From contig VXBA01004184.1 of the NCBI GenBank assembly GCA_013399895.1, positions 1,272,622 to 1,336,621 of the forward strand: a DNA stretch of 64,000 nt, given 5' to 3'. Of this stretch, positions 38,831 to 53,200 are shown piece by piece. A program made the translations under genes and the position numbers. This stretch comes from Serilophus lunatus. Its lineage: Eukaryota > Chordata > Aves > Passeriformes > Eurylaimidae. The notes below the pieces were generated by a model. The model was not told the DNA's origin. It did no database searches and was given only the letters and a program-made list of their open reading frames with translations. Each line of letters starts with the position of its first letter. Positions within the stretch are counted from its first letter, which is position 1.

Positions 38831-41800
38831 ACTGTACAAGTAATCCTGTACTACACGTAAAAGGCAGTAGCTACTAAATATATATTGTGGGATGTTTTTC
38901 TTTTCTACAATAGTTCTGGTCAAATACAAAGCTTGATTAGTAAATATTGCAACAATGAAACTCCTGATTAATGTCATTGTTATCTGTGGTGTGATGTTAT
39001 TGATTGTGTAATATAATGAGAATGGTCATCATATTGATCCTTGAAAACTGAAAATGTTTCTCAGTTGATCAGACATTTAACAGTCTCCATAAACACGTTT
39101 CACACAGAAGTTACATCATCGTTATTTCCTTTCTAAACACCTCAGAATTTCCAAGACAAGGTAAATAACAGACCAGCAAGCCTCTGGAATGGCAAACCTC
39201 TGACAAAAGCTAAAAATTAAGCCCTCAAAACAACCTGTCATGTTTTCTTCATTTATCAGCAAAACTTAAGAACAACAGAGACACTTAGAAAACCAGGAAC
39301 ACCTTTCCCAGCTGTAAAGGCTGAAATTTCAAAAATACAAGTGACAGTAGCTAGAGTGGCCCTTTCACCTTCAACCTTTCAAAGTGCGTGATTATGTTAC
39401 TCTCAACACAGTAAATACATACATGTACATTCCTTGTATTACTTATGATGGAAATGATGCATAATTGTATTCAGATTTTAGGGAACACAGGTGGGAAAAT
39501 ATCCTTTCAAACCATTTTTTGATCCATTCTATTTGATAACACTTGGTTCTCTGTCCAAGGCTCTTTAATACACTCCATTTTTAACTGAATTTGGCCGAAA
39601 CGTGTCAGGTAACCAAGACTGGCTTAGTATCAAGAGACCACTGTGTTTATGATTAACAAATATCCCCATCTACACCTAAAAAAATAAATAATAATACATA
39701 AGGAAAGAGAAGATTTTTAAAGCAACACCCAATCAGAGTCCCTTGCCATGTTAAGGCATGAAAATGGGTTAAAGAAAGTAATATACAGCGTCAGAAGGAA
39801 GATCTGCTATGACTTACCCCACTAGCAGAAAATTCAAAGTTTATCTCTCAAGTGCAGAATTAACCTCAGGCTGCTTTTTTCAGTGACACTTCAGGCACTG
39901 GTGAAGATCAAAGGGGATGTCTCAGTCATTCTCTCCTTGCATGAGAGACACTGGCCCATGATTATTAGGAGCAATTCTCCTATAAATGTCTGATCCAGGA
40001 TTCACCATACCCAGCTTGTCAGGGGGCTACAAAGACCTCAAGTCCCACTGAAACATGCCCATCTACGTTGCTCTATTTTCATTTGCTGTGTCTAGGAAAG
40101 CAGTGTAGCCTCAATTCCTAAATTTCACCACAATTCACCCTCCTCAACAGCATCACCTTTATTCTGGCCTGAGGCTAAGACTCCTGTACAGTATCTCTGT
40201 TCCTATAGCACACCTTATGGGTCAATACTCCAGCCTTACACCAGTGGCTAAAAGAACCTTGACAATGTGGAGGTTTGAAAGAGATGCTAATCCCATTTTT
40301 TTCCCCAGAAGGATATTGCTTTGTCCTTGAATCCAAAAAGCTTCTGTAAACTCAAATCGACATGATCTTTTGGGTACTTAAATAACTTCTTAATTATAAT
40401 GTCATGCTTCTGGTATCAAAGAAAGTGCTTAAAATGAGAGAGACATATTGTGAAAAATGAACAGTTATTACATACATAATGAGCAATTTGCCTTAGGTAT
40501 GTAACATCTCAGCCCAGCTTTGCAATAATGCTGAATAATGCAGCCTTAGAAAAGCTGTTTAACCATATTTCAATCATCCATCTGGAAAATAAAAGCAATA
40601 TCTATTATTGAAGATGACCATGAACTGATCAAGAAATGTTTATAGAAATTTTTTGTACCTTACACTAAAAGAATAATGCCAAGGTAATCTAAATTAAAAA
40701 AAAGGGACTTTGCAAATTCAGATTTCAAGGAGTGCTTTGATTAGCTTGCTTTTGCAAACGTTTTAGCTTGGATCATCATCCTATGCAGATGCAGCCTGGA
40801 GTTAAACAAACTCGAAAGCAGATTAGAAAGGAGGTCAGTCTGAAGCACCACTGTATATAATCCTGACCCATGAAAGGACTACACATGTATGTCTGTTTAG
40901 TCTTTTCTCATTTATACTGAATTGTCTTGTTGTGACTCTTCTGTGTTAATATTCTTCCTTATCATAAAGCAGGTCCATGAAATTGCCCAGAATTGTAGAC
41001 ATGTTAATGCAGAACTCAGAATATGAAACAGGGAATACAAATATAGATAAGGCAGCACAATAACCCTTATTGATCTAGTTTATCTATATATAATGAAGAT
41101 CAAGAAAAATGTCAAGAGGCAGTGATGATAGCCATGAATTTGGGAAGTTGCTGATTAGAACACTGAGAGAAGAGCAGGTTTTTTGCCAAAAAAGAAGATT
41201 TGTTGCTTTGTTTTTCAAGTCAAATGATATTTACTAAATAGCAGCACAAGGTCTCTAACTGGCCAAGCAGTAGCACTGGCCATGGGATGATTCTGTATTA
41301 ATGGGATTCCCTTTCAACTCTTCTAATTGAAGTCAGTTTCTAATTTAGTAAAGATTGCCAAATACCCGTATCATACATTTTTCAGAATGTCCCAAAGATG
41401 ACAGACATTTCTAATAACAATGGGGTCAGAAAACAATAAGCCTTTGACTATAATCATTCTTTAGGTCCAGCTTTGCCTGTACAAGAAAGAGGGAAAGTGA
41501 TGTGATCAATCAAAATGGAAATAGAGAATTGAGCAGTAAATCTGATGCTCCTGCCTCTTCTCATTCAGTCTGTGTGTCTCACAGTCAAATCCATTTTGAC
41601 CAAACACAGTTTCTATAAGTATTTAAATAGACAAGAGCTGATCACACACATTTTTTTTCAGTTAGAAACACTGTTGATCCCCTCTACAATTTTTGTTGTA
41701 ATTTTCTTATGGCTTTAAGGAAAGAAAGCTGAAAGTGCATTTCATATGCTAGTGTAGTTCACTTGCCAGAACAATGCAGAAAAATTATATGTCAGGAACA

Positions 41801-44800
41801 AAATGAAGAATAATGAACGTAGATCAGCTTCTGTGCAAAACCAACATTGAGCATTTGATTCTTAAAAAACCCAGGAGGTTCTTCCCCTCGATTTTATTCC
41901 TTATGCAATGATTGTTTAACAAGAAAACTAAATCAACAAACAGGAGTGGCTCACTGGAGATCAGAGGTCAGGTGCTTCCATCCTCTGAGTAAACAGGATA
42001 TTTCAGTATAATGGTGTGGAAGACAAGGTTTTCACTTTCCACTATTTCAGCACAGATAAGTAGTGGTAGTACAGGCAGTAAACGAGAGATTCAATTCCCT
42101 ACAGTTTGAGGTGTGACTAGATAAAGTCCTTTGTGAAAAGTGGAGAGTGTCATACGTAAACTGCACACCAGTAACTGAATTCAGAATTTAACTTAATATT
42201 TGCTGCCTAATATTACTGTTGTGACATACTGAAAAATGTCTTCCCTATTGTACCTTAGAGAATATATCATCCAGTCCATTGCAATCAAATGAGCTTTCAG
42301 ACCTCTACCAAGGTCTTCCAGATTATTAGAGGAAACAAAATGGGTTATAGGCATTCAATTCAGTCTTACTCTTTTACAGCTTCCTATCTGCCATCTGTTA
42401 ACTAAACCTGAAATCTTAAATGCTGCTATAGATTCAAGGTAACTTTCTACAGCACCCAGATGTCTCCTTTGAAAAGATGTTGCCAATTAAATTGCTACCA
42501 GTTCTGCTTTAACACATTGCAGACTTTTCCACATCAGTTACTGATATATCATTACTGCTCACACTGAGATGTGCATAGGTGTACTTATTTCCATGCATAC
42601 AAACGTAAATCAGGGTATGACTATGTCTGTTATAAAATGCTGCACTGAATCATGGGCAAAATTCAGCATGATTGACACATTCATTACACTCTTAGTCCAT
42701 GGGCATGGGACATGTCTGGTTACTACTTCTTCAATATTAAACACAATCATAGGCTAATCTTTACCCTGGCTATGATTAAAACATCCAGCAACAACATATC
42801 TGGATAAAGAGAAAAATTTTACATGTCTTCACTCTCAGTTTGAGATCCCTCACAGATCTCTGCAGGGGGAAAAATCCTTTTAGTTGAGATGAAAATTGAA
42901 CAAGGGTGTCCACATCTTTTGTGCTTTTTTAAGTAACAGAAAGAAATATCACTTGCAAGAAAAAAAATGAAAAGAACATTATTGAATGTGGAAACAGTTT
43001 TCAACTGAATGGTGAGAATAATTTAGCAAGTGTCCCTTTGGCTTTTTCAGACTTTACAGGCAGAAAGCATCTTGTTGATTGAAGATGAATCTGATTCTTT
43101 CAGGTGGCTGCTAGAGTCACCACAATCCCCTAGCATAAGCACACAGCAAAAATCTCACATAACAGCCAACACAACAGAGTTAATCTCCTTTCTACCGGTT
43201 CTGAACAAAACAATTGCCACTTTTATCAGATAAAAAGGCTATAAATAGATGTTCTTCTGAAAACTGAGGCTATCCTGGGGAGAAACTTTAACACAGAATA
43301 AAACCAGTTGTACTTGGAGTCCCACTTTCAGAACCCTATGCATGTCGCTGGAGCCACTGGTTCTCATCTTTGTGAGCTCTCTGCCACTTTGCCTATAAAT
43401 TTAAATAAGGCTGCAGATGGCAGGTCACGTTCACTCAGAACTTCAGATTTAACCCAAATCTCCATTACAAACATATCTTTTTTAATAATACCTTTTTTTT
43501 TTTTTTAATATTTAACAATTTTTTGTTGTCACTAGCCAGTTAACACATTTTCTAGAGAACAAGCTTTTCTAGGTTTGGATCACAACCTGACTAATACCAG
43601 AGACAAGTATGGCCACACGACTTGTATTGAAAGAATCTTTACAGAGCAGTTTGCATGAGCAACTCTGCAAATTGTGGATAAGGGAACTAAATTTCCTCAC
43701 CACTGGGTACACTGTGCAAACAGAGCTGCACTAGTGAAATTAGGGATGCTCCCACACCAATACCTGCTGCTTCCACAACTGATCTGGTCCTTTGCTGTGC
43801 TGCTTTTCTTGTCCAGCCTGGGCAGTGTCAGCTGAGGTGGCTCATGACCAGAGCTGGTGTGTTTGACATTGTTCCATGTCTTCCTGAAGCTATGGATATA
43901 ATAAAGGGCTGAGAGCTCCCAATAATATTAATACAGCGACTAATGCAATTCAAAGTTTATTTTTGCTACTTCAGAATTGAACAAACCAACATCTGAGAGA
44001 ATTTTTCATCAATCCCTTCTCAAAACCTCCTGTAGTTGAAAGCCTAGGCCTTCCTCAATATAAAATCACGTTTCATTTGGCTGAATATCAATTCCTACTA
44101 ACCAACGTTTTCAAATACAGGGTCAAACCAGTTTGATTGTCATGACACTGAATTCAAAACTGAAGGGCGCAGAAATATTTCTAGCGTCATTCTATTGCCA
44201 TCTGATGCTCGGATCGTGTAACCGCACCTCGTTCCAGACTCCCCAGTGTCGGTAGAACCACGGAATTTTAAAAAATGCATGCAAAATCTTTCTGTAAATT
44301 ACATTCGCTCCCAGCAGACTCAAATTTTCAATTCAGTGGCCCATTCCTCTGGGAAAAGTTTACAGTTCAAAACATCTAGGAATACCGATAATCACTATAT
44401 GCACTTCCAAATCCATCTCAGTAATGACATCCATGCATAAACATAATGTGTGCATCTGTAAGTCACTATACATTTAAAATTCCCCTGTAGCCTCAAGATA
44501 AAACAGGCAGCTTCCATGCAGCAGAAAATAAGGTGCAACACAGATTATTTCATCTACTTTCCTTTGTAAACACCCCCCTCACAATATTCCAATAACAATA
44601 ATACAGCTACAAAAAGCATTAAATTTTCTTAAATAGAACGAGATGTTTCAGCAAGCATGTCAGATATCTTCTGAATTCTCTATTTATGAAGTCCATAATG
44701 TTTTAAGGTCTTTTTATTACTTTGAAAACTTTTTGACTTTTACATTGAGACATCTATGATTCTATATGAACTGTGATTTACGAGGCTGGAGCATTAGGAA

Positions 44801-47328
44801 ATTTAGTTTGTTCTGGGAGAGCTGGGATCACTTCACCAATTTTTTAATGTAGTCATGTTGTATTTCTCAGGTTTAATGATATAGGAAAAGCTCCAAATCC
44901 TGAGGTATTTAATGAATCTTTCAATTTAAACCCCATGGATTAGTGCAGATTACATTCAGTAAATTCCATGATCTTGTAATCAGATTGCATCCAAAATTTC
45001 AACCATTTTTTCCTCTGGCATTCAATCCCTAGTTCACCTGTCCTTAGGAAGCATGCTAGAATAAGGATCAGAGAGGATTTTTTGGCATTATAATTTACTC
45101 TGATGTTTTCCTTTGTCACTACATCAGCAGAAGTGGAAGGGACACCAGAGGCTGTGAATCTCATCTCAGTCAGCTTCCACAAGACAAGAGGCTGCACCTG
45201 CAGAAACCCAGCTCTGTCTGTGAATTTTCCCTTTCTGTTTGTTTGTCTGCAAATCCAACCTAACTTGACAATACTTTAGCTGCTTCTACCTCTCCTGGCT
45301 TCAAATCTTGCTTGTCTTTGGGAAGCAGCACCCTCCTCACTTACTTACCATGTCGTTATTTGGATAAATAACAAGACTTTCCTGAAAAGGAACATTGCTC
45401 CGCTTACATACCTTTCCCAAAAGATAGTGTTTCACTTTAAAATGCCCAAATATTATGAAACATTGTATTTTAATATTTTGGTTCAGCTTTGGCTTGGTAT
45501 GAAAAAATACAAGCTTCTTTCAAATTTTTTTTCAACTTTTTTATGTGCTTGTGCATTTGAAGTTTCTCTTCAGGTTTGATCTAAATTAAAAACTACATTA
45601 TTCTAAAGCAACAGCTAGCACAGTAAAGGTAGCAACAGCAATTGATCTACTACTACTGTCTGTAATAAATTTGATTTTCAAAGCTCTGATTAAATTCTAA
45701 ACTAAAGTCACTGTACAGACTTTTTGCCATTTCTCTGGTGGTTCCTATAGCATCTTTTCTGACCCCAGTTCTCAAACCATTGCATTTCATTTCTTTCTAC
45801 TACTTGTTTATTTTGTTGGGATTCTTCTAAGGACCCAAAGGACACCAGACATTTTTTTCCCTTCCTATTTCCCAGAGGAAAAGTGTTGCCACATATGAAA
45901 AATGGTTCTGTAAAGCTTATTTCAACTTTAAAGACATTAGTACCCTGAGGAGTTCTGTTAAGGCTGCCCTAGCTATTAGCCAGTTCTTTATTTATGAGCT
46001 CTTAATTTCTTCAGAATATGCTTTACATTATTGATCAAACAGGTCACTTTGGAGTAGTTCCAAAATTTTCAGCAGAGTTACTGAAAGTACCTTCTACACT
46101 TCAGTCAGGTTTAGGTAAAATTTTTGATAGTTATTTATTCATGTGTTTGGTGTCCAGGGGCTGAAATTTAAAATTATGCTACATATTATACATGATATAT
46201 TGAAGAGAGATCAAGCAAGCTAAATACTGCTCCATCCTTCTTCCAGCTAAAGCTCAACTTTCAGTGTGTCATTTTCCCAAAGCAGATAACTGAGTGTCAC
46301 ACTCACTGTGCCATGTCAGAGATATTTTCCTTGCAGCTGTCACCAGTACATAGTTTATATATTAGCAATTCATGGAGAGATTCTACATCTAGAGCTTCTG
46401 TTGAGATAAGAAGACTCTTAGTACCCTGCAACTTCAAGAATCATTCACATGATCTACTGGTCCTGTCAGCAGAGGGTTGCTTTCTTTATTAAGGAGAATG
46501 TGAAAACATGATAAACAGCTTTCACTCCCACCATTGAGGCTGAGCAAACCCCTGGCCTAGAGGGAATACAATGGCAAGTCTTTGTCATCAGTCTCTGCTG
46601 AAACTCTCACACTCAGTATGAAATGCTTCTTTGGAACTTGAAAAAAATGCTCACTGGGGAGTGGAAAGAGCCCAGATACCCCTTTGTGCAGTTCTAATCA
46701 CAATAAATGGGCTGCAAGCAAAGCAGCATCCTATTTGTATAGCCAATCCTGCTCATTTTCATCCCACCAAAGTTTCAGCTTTATATTGTATCACATAAAT
46801 CAGGAGGACTAATCATATGAGGTTTGCTCTTGCCAAAGTCACCAGGCTACCCCAGGGGCTTGGGGTAAAGTGTCTCTCTGTGAGTGCTACATTACAGGTG
46901 AACGGATTTCAAATCAAGCCTAAGCAAGAAAACATAAAATAGCAGGGAAAAAAAGGCTTTACCATTGTCACCAGAATAAACATACTTAAGGAAAAAATAC
47001 CATAGTTTCCTAAGGATCCTCCCCGCTGAATGAAGTAATTTCTTTTGTAGGTTCTTTACAAAATATAGCCACTTTACAGGTATCTAGGTCACAAGGAGAT
47101 ATTTCTGCCCTACATCTCAGGTTGGAAGGCAAGAGATCAAAAGAGGTTATTCAAAATGTTTTGGAAGGATCCTACTTATTATTCCAAGTGTCAAAGAAAT
47201 CTTTTTTCTTTGTTCCATGACGCAACATTTGTGCAGCCAGTGTCCTTTCAAGACAGCGAAGTCTTGAGATTCCTTTTTTTTTTCCCCCGCACTGTTCTGT
47301 ATATTTTTAGCCAAAGTTCTACAAACCA

Positions 47329-47343
47329 ACACTAGATGGTGCT
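47329..47343 (+). promoter_or_regulatory. CTCF-like motif
   Basis: ACACTAGATGGTGCT resembles the CTCF core CACTAGATGGCGCT with one core mismatch (T for C). It stands alone in AT-rich DNA. Confidence 0.25.
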
Positions 47344-48450
47344 TTCTGATGAGAAAACCTTAGGCCCCTTTTTCTTTAAAAAACCCGGCTGCCCTTCTGA
47401 AGTGCTGCAACATTGAAACAAAATACAATGAGAACAATAGTTGGGGTGGGCTTTGAAGAACTATGCCACCAGATTCTCAACACTTGTTTTCTCTCTAAAG
47501 GAAGTAAACTCATTAAAGAATTATTAAAGTGTAAACAACAGAATGAAACTACGTTCCGAAATGCTTCTTTTTTCAAGGTATGCAGTATGGTATACCTTTG
47601 TGTTGCAAAGGTATTACATTTTGTGCGTATTAAATTCATCAAATTAATGATTGTAGTCATACATAGTATGTATAAGGTATTTTATTTCTACATATGTAGA
47701 TATTTAGGGGGTTTATTTGATTAACTGTAGATACTGTGTTTATATATATAACATACTAAATATCAATAAAAAAATAATCTTCATGTCAAGTGATGGTAAA
47801 TTCTGATTCTACATGAGAAATGAGAAGGGAAAGTGATGCTTTTATAAATTGAAAGCAGGGATAAATAGTCTACTGGAAATGCTGAGATAAAACAATTAAA
47901 ATTGATGTTCTCCTCTGTGTTAAAACTTTGACAGTTTCTTTTGGTCAAAAGGAGTTCATACTGTAGAAAAGACACTGTGGTCAAGTGACCACAAAATGAT
48001 GTCTTAGAAAACCTTATTCTTAATCTGTTATACATCCTTAATAAATCCATAAGCCCCATATGTGTATCATTTTTAATTAGACTAACAAATTCTCTCCCAG
48101 GAGTGGCTAAGTGTATTCACTCATTATGTAAAATACTTAGTTGTTAAATAAATACAGTGACCAATTATAACTTTAATGAATCAATGCTGTAAGTTACCAA
48201 TTGATGAGTTGGACATAGAATGAACACAAACTCATTACAACAAACTGAGGAAGAGAAGCTCTATGTAACAGCTAATCCTGCAAGCAAGGCAATCACTAAC
48301 AATTAGAGATGTGTTTTCTTCACGACCAGCCGATGTACAAACTTGGGCACACACTGTGGGTGACATTCCCCTCTGAAAGCATTAAACTCTGCTTAAATAA
48401 GCTCTTCTTGATACACTTGTCAGAACTAAAATACTTATGCTTTTTCTTAC

Positions 48451-49255
48451 TTCCATATGGAATTAATAAAAAGTCCAACCAGCCAAAAGAGACCTCATCT
48501 CGTTCACCCTTCATGGTGGCTGCAGCTTTAGACATCTGTTAAAAATCTGGGTGGAAGCATAAACATTAAAGAAATAGTTTCTAAGTCTGAGCACTCCTCT
48601 AGGAGAGGTGGAATTACCACTGGGCTAAGAAAGGGAAATCAGTGGCTTTACATCACAATCACTTCTACCCTTGTATCAGCCTGAAAAGCTACTCTACTAA
48701 ATGGAGGCTCTGTTGGTTGACAGGGGGGTATAGAAAACATAGTCTGATTTGATAAGTCCCTTTCAACAACGTACAGGATTGATAGATTTTGTGCAATCCA
48801 TACGAAATTCCAGGACACATTCCCTTCGTCCCTTCTGCTTTCCAGCTACATGCTTAGCCCAGCTGTCTGGCAAGGTGAATTGTAGTGGAAATCTTTATGT
48901 TATGATGTTATAGAAGTTATTCAGTTCTTCCATGCCTCCTTATTTAATTGTTTATGTCTTCAAACATCGTTAGTTTTTAATAATGATCATCTAAATCTGC
49001 AGTTCCCACTTCTGTCTCTACTTTCTCAATGGCTCAGTTCAAACTTTTGCTATGGAGCAGCTGAGTTCAGGATTGATGTAAGATTTTTTTTATTATTCAC
49101 AGCCTTTGTTCTAGTAATTAAGGGGAAATTAAACCAGATAGAGTCCTATCTTTCTTAGATTTAGTTAAATGAAGGTAACATTCAACAGCAGTGTGCACAT
49201 TTTACTCACTTCTTTTCAAATCTTTTTTGTACAACTTGATATATCTTTTATTTCC
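48451..49255 (-). CDS. Tentative downstream exon-like segments of the unidentified split gene
   Basis: These are three possible exons continuing the chain at 50239-53933. 49211-49255 (45 nt) follows a TTCTTTTAAG acceptor and ends at GAA|GTGAGT. 48775-48866 (92 nt) follows CACCTTGCCAG and ends at CCT|GTACGT; it reads SWAKHVAGKQKGRRECVLEF and onward. 48451-48535 (85 nt) follows TTTTTAACAG and ends at GAA|GTAAGA; it begins MSKAAATMKGERDEV. Phases fit the preceding exon (1-1, 1-0, 0-1). I picked boundaries to keep the frame, and the 45-nt piece and the GTACGT donor are weak, so chance assembly is a real alternative. The 3' end is unresolved: acceptors near 48277 and 47490 both lead to stops. Confidence 0.12.
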
Positions 49256-49275
49256 TTAAAAGAATACTTTAATCT

Positions 49276-49301
49276 TGGAATCAGGGTTTTCTGATTCCAA
49301 A
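49276..49301. repeat. Perfect 10-bp inverted repeat with 6-nt loop
   Basis: TTGGAATCAG (49276-49285) and CTGATTCCAA (49292-49301) are exact reverse complements around GGTTTT. A further direct copy TTGGAATC lies at 49308-49315. Confidence 0.75.
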
Positions 49302-50238
49302 AAATGTTGGAATCGGTGGCAATATACATAACTTCTTTACTGAGATGGATGAGCCAGTGTAATGACTGAGTATTATTAAAACAAGCTAATTCAGAGCAAA
49401 GTTTTTTAGTTAAGAGCATAGGGGCAAGGCAGACTCACAGAGGAGAATCTGGGTGAGGTAGCAGAAAGCCCACAGGAATAATGCTGGAAATCAGGGTGAC
49501 ACTGTGGGTTTTTATAACAATAAAAGTCAAGGAGAATTTTAACAGCTTTCAGTAGAGAAATGCTGTTATTTTACAATACTGATGAAAAATTAAAAGAAAT
49601 TGCATTCAAGCACAGAAAGTGATCAACCATCTATTTGGAAAATGGCATATCAGATAGGCACCTGAGGCAAGTATGGGGCAGTGCTATTCTCATCTAAGTT
49701 CAAAAAAAAAAAAAAATAAGAGGCTATGACTCAAAGCTAAGATAAATCCACATCATAATTATCTATTAGGTACTGGGACATGAGGGACTATCCCACTTGA
49801 TATAACAGATTTTTCTATTCTTGTGTGCTCTGAAGCATTCATTTTAGGTTCACTTTAAAGATTAAAAGTACTGACAAGAAAATGAAATTTAATGACAGAT
49901 GTAGAGGTCACTCAGGGCAAGGAGTCATGAGGGGAAACTGTTTTCAGGGGCACATTTAGTGTGGTGTGAATTAAGTTGAACACTGTAAAAGGCATCTGTG
50001 TACAGATGGGGCCCCTTAGAACAAGGAGAAGTACAGCTTCAGAAGGAAATCCATACAGAGAATGCCAAACACCATTTATTTCTAACAACAAATGTCTAGC
50101 TCCCGGGCTCAGTCATGTGCTCCTGTATTGCCAATAGCCAATTTCAAATCCCTGATACAGAGGCACACAATATAAGATTGGCAGAGTCCATAATCTTAAT
50201 CCACCCCCACAAGAATCATTCAAAAGAACTCACTCTAC

Positions 50239-53200
50239 CTATTGCTGGTCTGCCTGTCGTTGGCAGTACTGAATCTGCATCACACCAGCTCCTGTGGCCA
50301 TAGACCAAATGCTGATTAAAAAAATGCTTTATGTGGTTTGTTAGAGGACAGATGGCAGCAGCAGCTGGAAACCTTTGCAAAATATACATTCTGTAATTAT
50401 TAAACAGCAACAAAACAAACTCCAGCATACACAGAAAAAAACTGCAAAACACAGGGTTGAATGGCGAGCCCAGAGAGCAGAAACGTACAAGAAGGACTAA
50501 TCAGAGGAAGATCACTTTTGCCCAAGTTGGTCTCCATCCTGATGTGAGTGGGAGAGGAGAGGACTCACTGACCTGTCTGACAGGGTGCTACAGGCACGAG
50601 ATTTGTTCTGTCACCGGGGCCAACCTGTGGCTACACAGTTCCACTCTTCTCCTGTAAGTGGTACATGACTAAAACTGTTTCTTTGCGGCATACAGAACCT
50701 TTACTAGACCACACAAATGGGCTGTTTAAAGCTAGCAACTTACTTGCTCTGAAGGCAATGAGATGTATCTGGGTCCTTAACAAAGAACAAGTTCCCTTTG
50801 GCAGTCCATAAACACAATCAGAGAAGCAGCTCAAATTAAGGAATTGCATTCTTTTTTAAACTTGGTCCTTCTAGAACCCATTAAAAATCTCTCTGGTGAG
50901 ATCTCATGCCTCCTTCCAATCTTATTTTAGCGATCAAAAAAACTGAGTGAACTTTTAGAAACTGATAAATGCCTTCCCAGTTTTCACACATACTCACATT
51001 GCTCCCTGCAAATTAAAGTCTGAACATCTCCATCATACAACTGCAGATTTCTTCTTTTCACATCAAAAGCACTGGAGTGTCTCCATTATCTTCCTTTAAA
51101 CATATTAAAAAACCCAACTAACCAAACAAAAACACTAATCCTAAAGTAGTCAGCTAAAACAAACACACTGCATGAGTATTCAATAAAGCACACACAAGTG
51201 GATTTCTAAACAAATACTCGGGAAGGCCTGACCTACCTGTTTGTTGTTCAATCTCCTTTCCCAGGTTCATTTTCATCACTGACATGAGAAAATACACTTG
51301 TTCATTAGCACTTCCCCCTTTTTCACAGATATACATTGTGCCATCAGACTCCATAATTGGACAAACTGACTATTTTGTACATAAAAATTCTCGATTAAAC
51401 CATTTTCTAGTGTATTGATTTTGTTTATGACACGGTAACAACATCTCTATGTGCAAAGCTGTTCCTTGGGTTTTTAAGAAACTCTGACAGTCAAATAAGG
51501 TAGGAGGATAAAAAGAGGTTTGTCAGAACAAGGACAACTTGTTACATAAATGTACCATAGGAAGAAAAGAACCAGGAACTTGCAAGTGTGTAAAAAGGCA
51601 CATAAAACTGACTACTACTACTATGAGCCTTTGTCTTGTATTTAGCTATTCACCAAAACTGTCATGGAACACAGTATCATATAAGGAAAATTCCTAACCA
51701 CAACCTTGCATCAATAGGAAAAAAAAAAAAAAAGAAAAAAAATTACAAATCAACAAGAAACACAATATTTCAGAAAAACACATAGCACTTAATTGTACAA
51801 TGGAATCATAGTACTTACTGTTACTCTCCTTTCCTTTTGTAATGTTGCACAAATACAATGATTTTTGTTAAAATCTCTTTCCCCAGTGCCACTGCAGATG
51901 AGGGTGGTGGGATGAGGTTTGTACTGAGGTTTTTACAGGTTTTCCTGAGATGTCTCCATTGTATATTTGTACACATAACTAGAGGTTCAAAATCCGCTTT
52001 GAAACAGCTTCTACTGTGTCCATTTTCACCACATTTCACGCTCATTAAAATTTATTACAAAATGAAGTGCTGTGTTTGCTGTGTGGAAACTCACAGGCAT
52101 GACACACAACTGTGAACTCATCAGTATCATAGAAAGGTAAAATAACAAATCAAACAGCAGCAGTTCAGTCATCACAGCAGTTGTAAGCATAAGTGAGAGT
52201 CTCTCACAGAAAGGAGCAATGCTGGTGTAGAGCTAATTGTCTAATGCCATTCAAACAGCAGTGCTTTGCAGCCAACATTTGTAGCCAAGGCCGGCTACAG
52301 AAATCACATTTTATATAATCTGTCATTTTTGTAAACAAAACTGTGTGTAGCTGAAGTTCTTGGAATTCCCTGCAAATATATCTGAGATCTCAGGCACTTA
52401 GGTTAAGGTGCTTGACTTTATGTTCTCATGAACTGACACGGTTTATCTACATGTACTAAAGCAAGTACCTATAACATTGAAACCTGGAGCCCAATCCACA
52501 ACTGCTTTACTCTCGTGGCAAGACTGTAGAACATGACTGCTGCACTGTTCATGCATTTTCAACTCACGCTTCTGAAGTTCCTTCAAGGGCTGCCAGAAGC
52601 CAAATTCTGTAATACAGAAAGAAAAATGAAGCACATTACTATGGAAATTAACACATTATGAAAACCTCATGAGTATGACTCTCAGACACCCTCAAATAAT
52701 TGTTATCACATTGGATGAAAATAGTAACAATAGGGATATGGAAATAATTAAGTGAAGAAAAGATAATTTTTTAAAAAATGATCAGTATTTCCTACCTCCT
52801 TCAACACTTGTTGATCTGCTCCTTTTTTTTTTTTTTTTTTAAATATTCTCTTCCTTTGGATTATGATTACCAGGTCTGTAGGAGATGGTAACTTACTTGT
52901 ATTTAATGTTTACATGCTCAGCCTTATAAAGGAGCTGGTAACTGTTTCACTTAGGGCTGTAAATGGACGAAAATAAAGCCAAATAACCAGGTTGTTTACT
53001 TTGACTTTAATGGGGAGAGTTTTGTTGAATTTACTTCAGCATTCACTTCACAGTAAACCTTCATTTTCTGCTACCAGAAAAATTTGTAATAGAGTGCTTA
53101 CTTATTGTTACTCTATTTTAGATCAGCTGTCTAGTGCTCTCTAGGGCTCTTGAATTTTTATACCTGGTTCAATTTACAGTCTTTGACATAGAAAAGAGAG

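Larger units (their letters stand above)
33528..48450. other. AT-rich non-coding stretch
   Basis: No recognisable protein family, RNA gene or transposon terminus on either strand. Points of note are a TAAT-dense segment at 38400-38830, a T14 run at 43493-43506, a CpG cluster at 44167-44263, an exon-like segment on the minus strand at 45099-45197, a CTCF-like motif at 47329-47343 and a short TATATATA run near 47741. Everything else appears as ordinary avian intergenic or intronic DNA. Confidence 0.55.
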
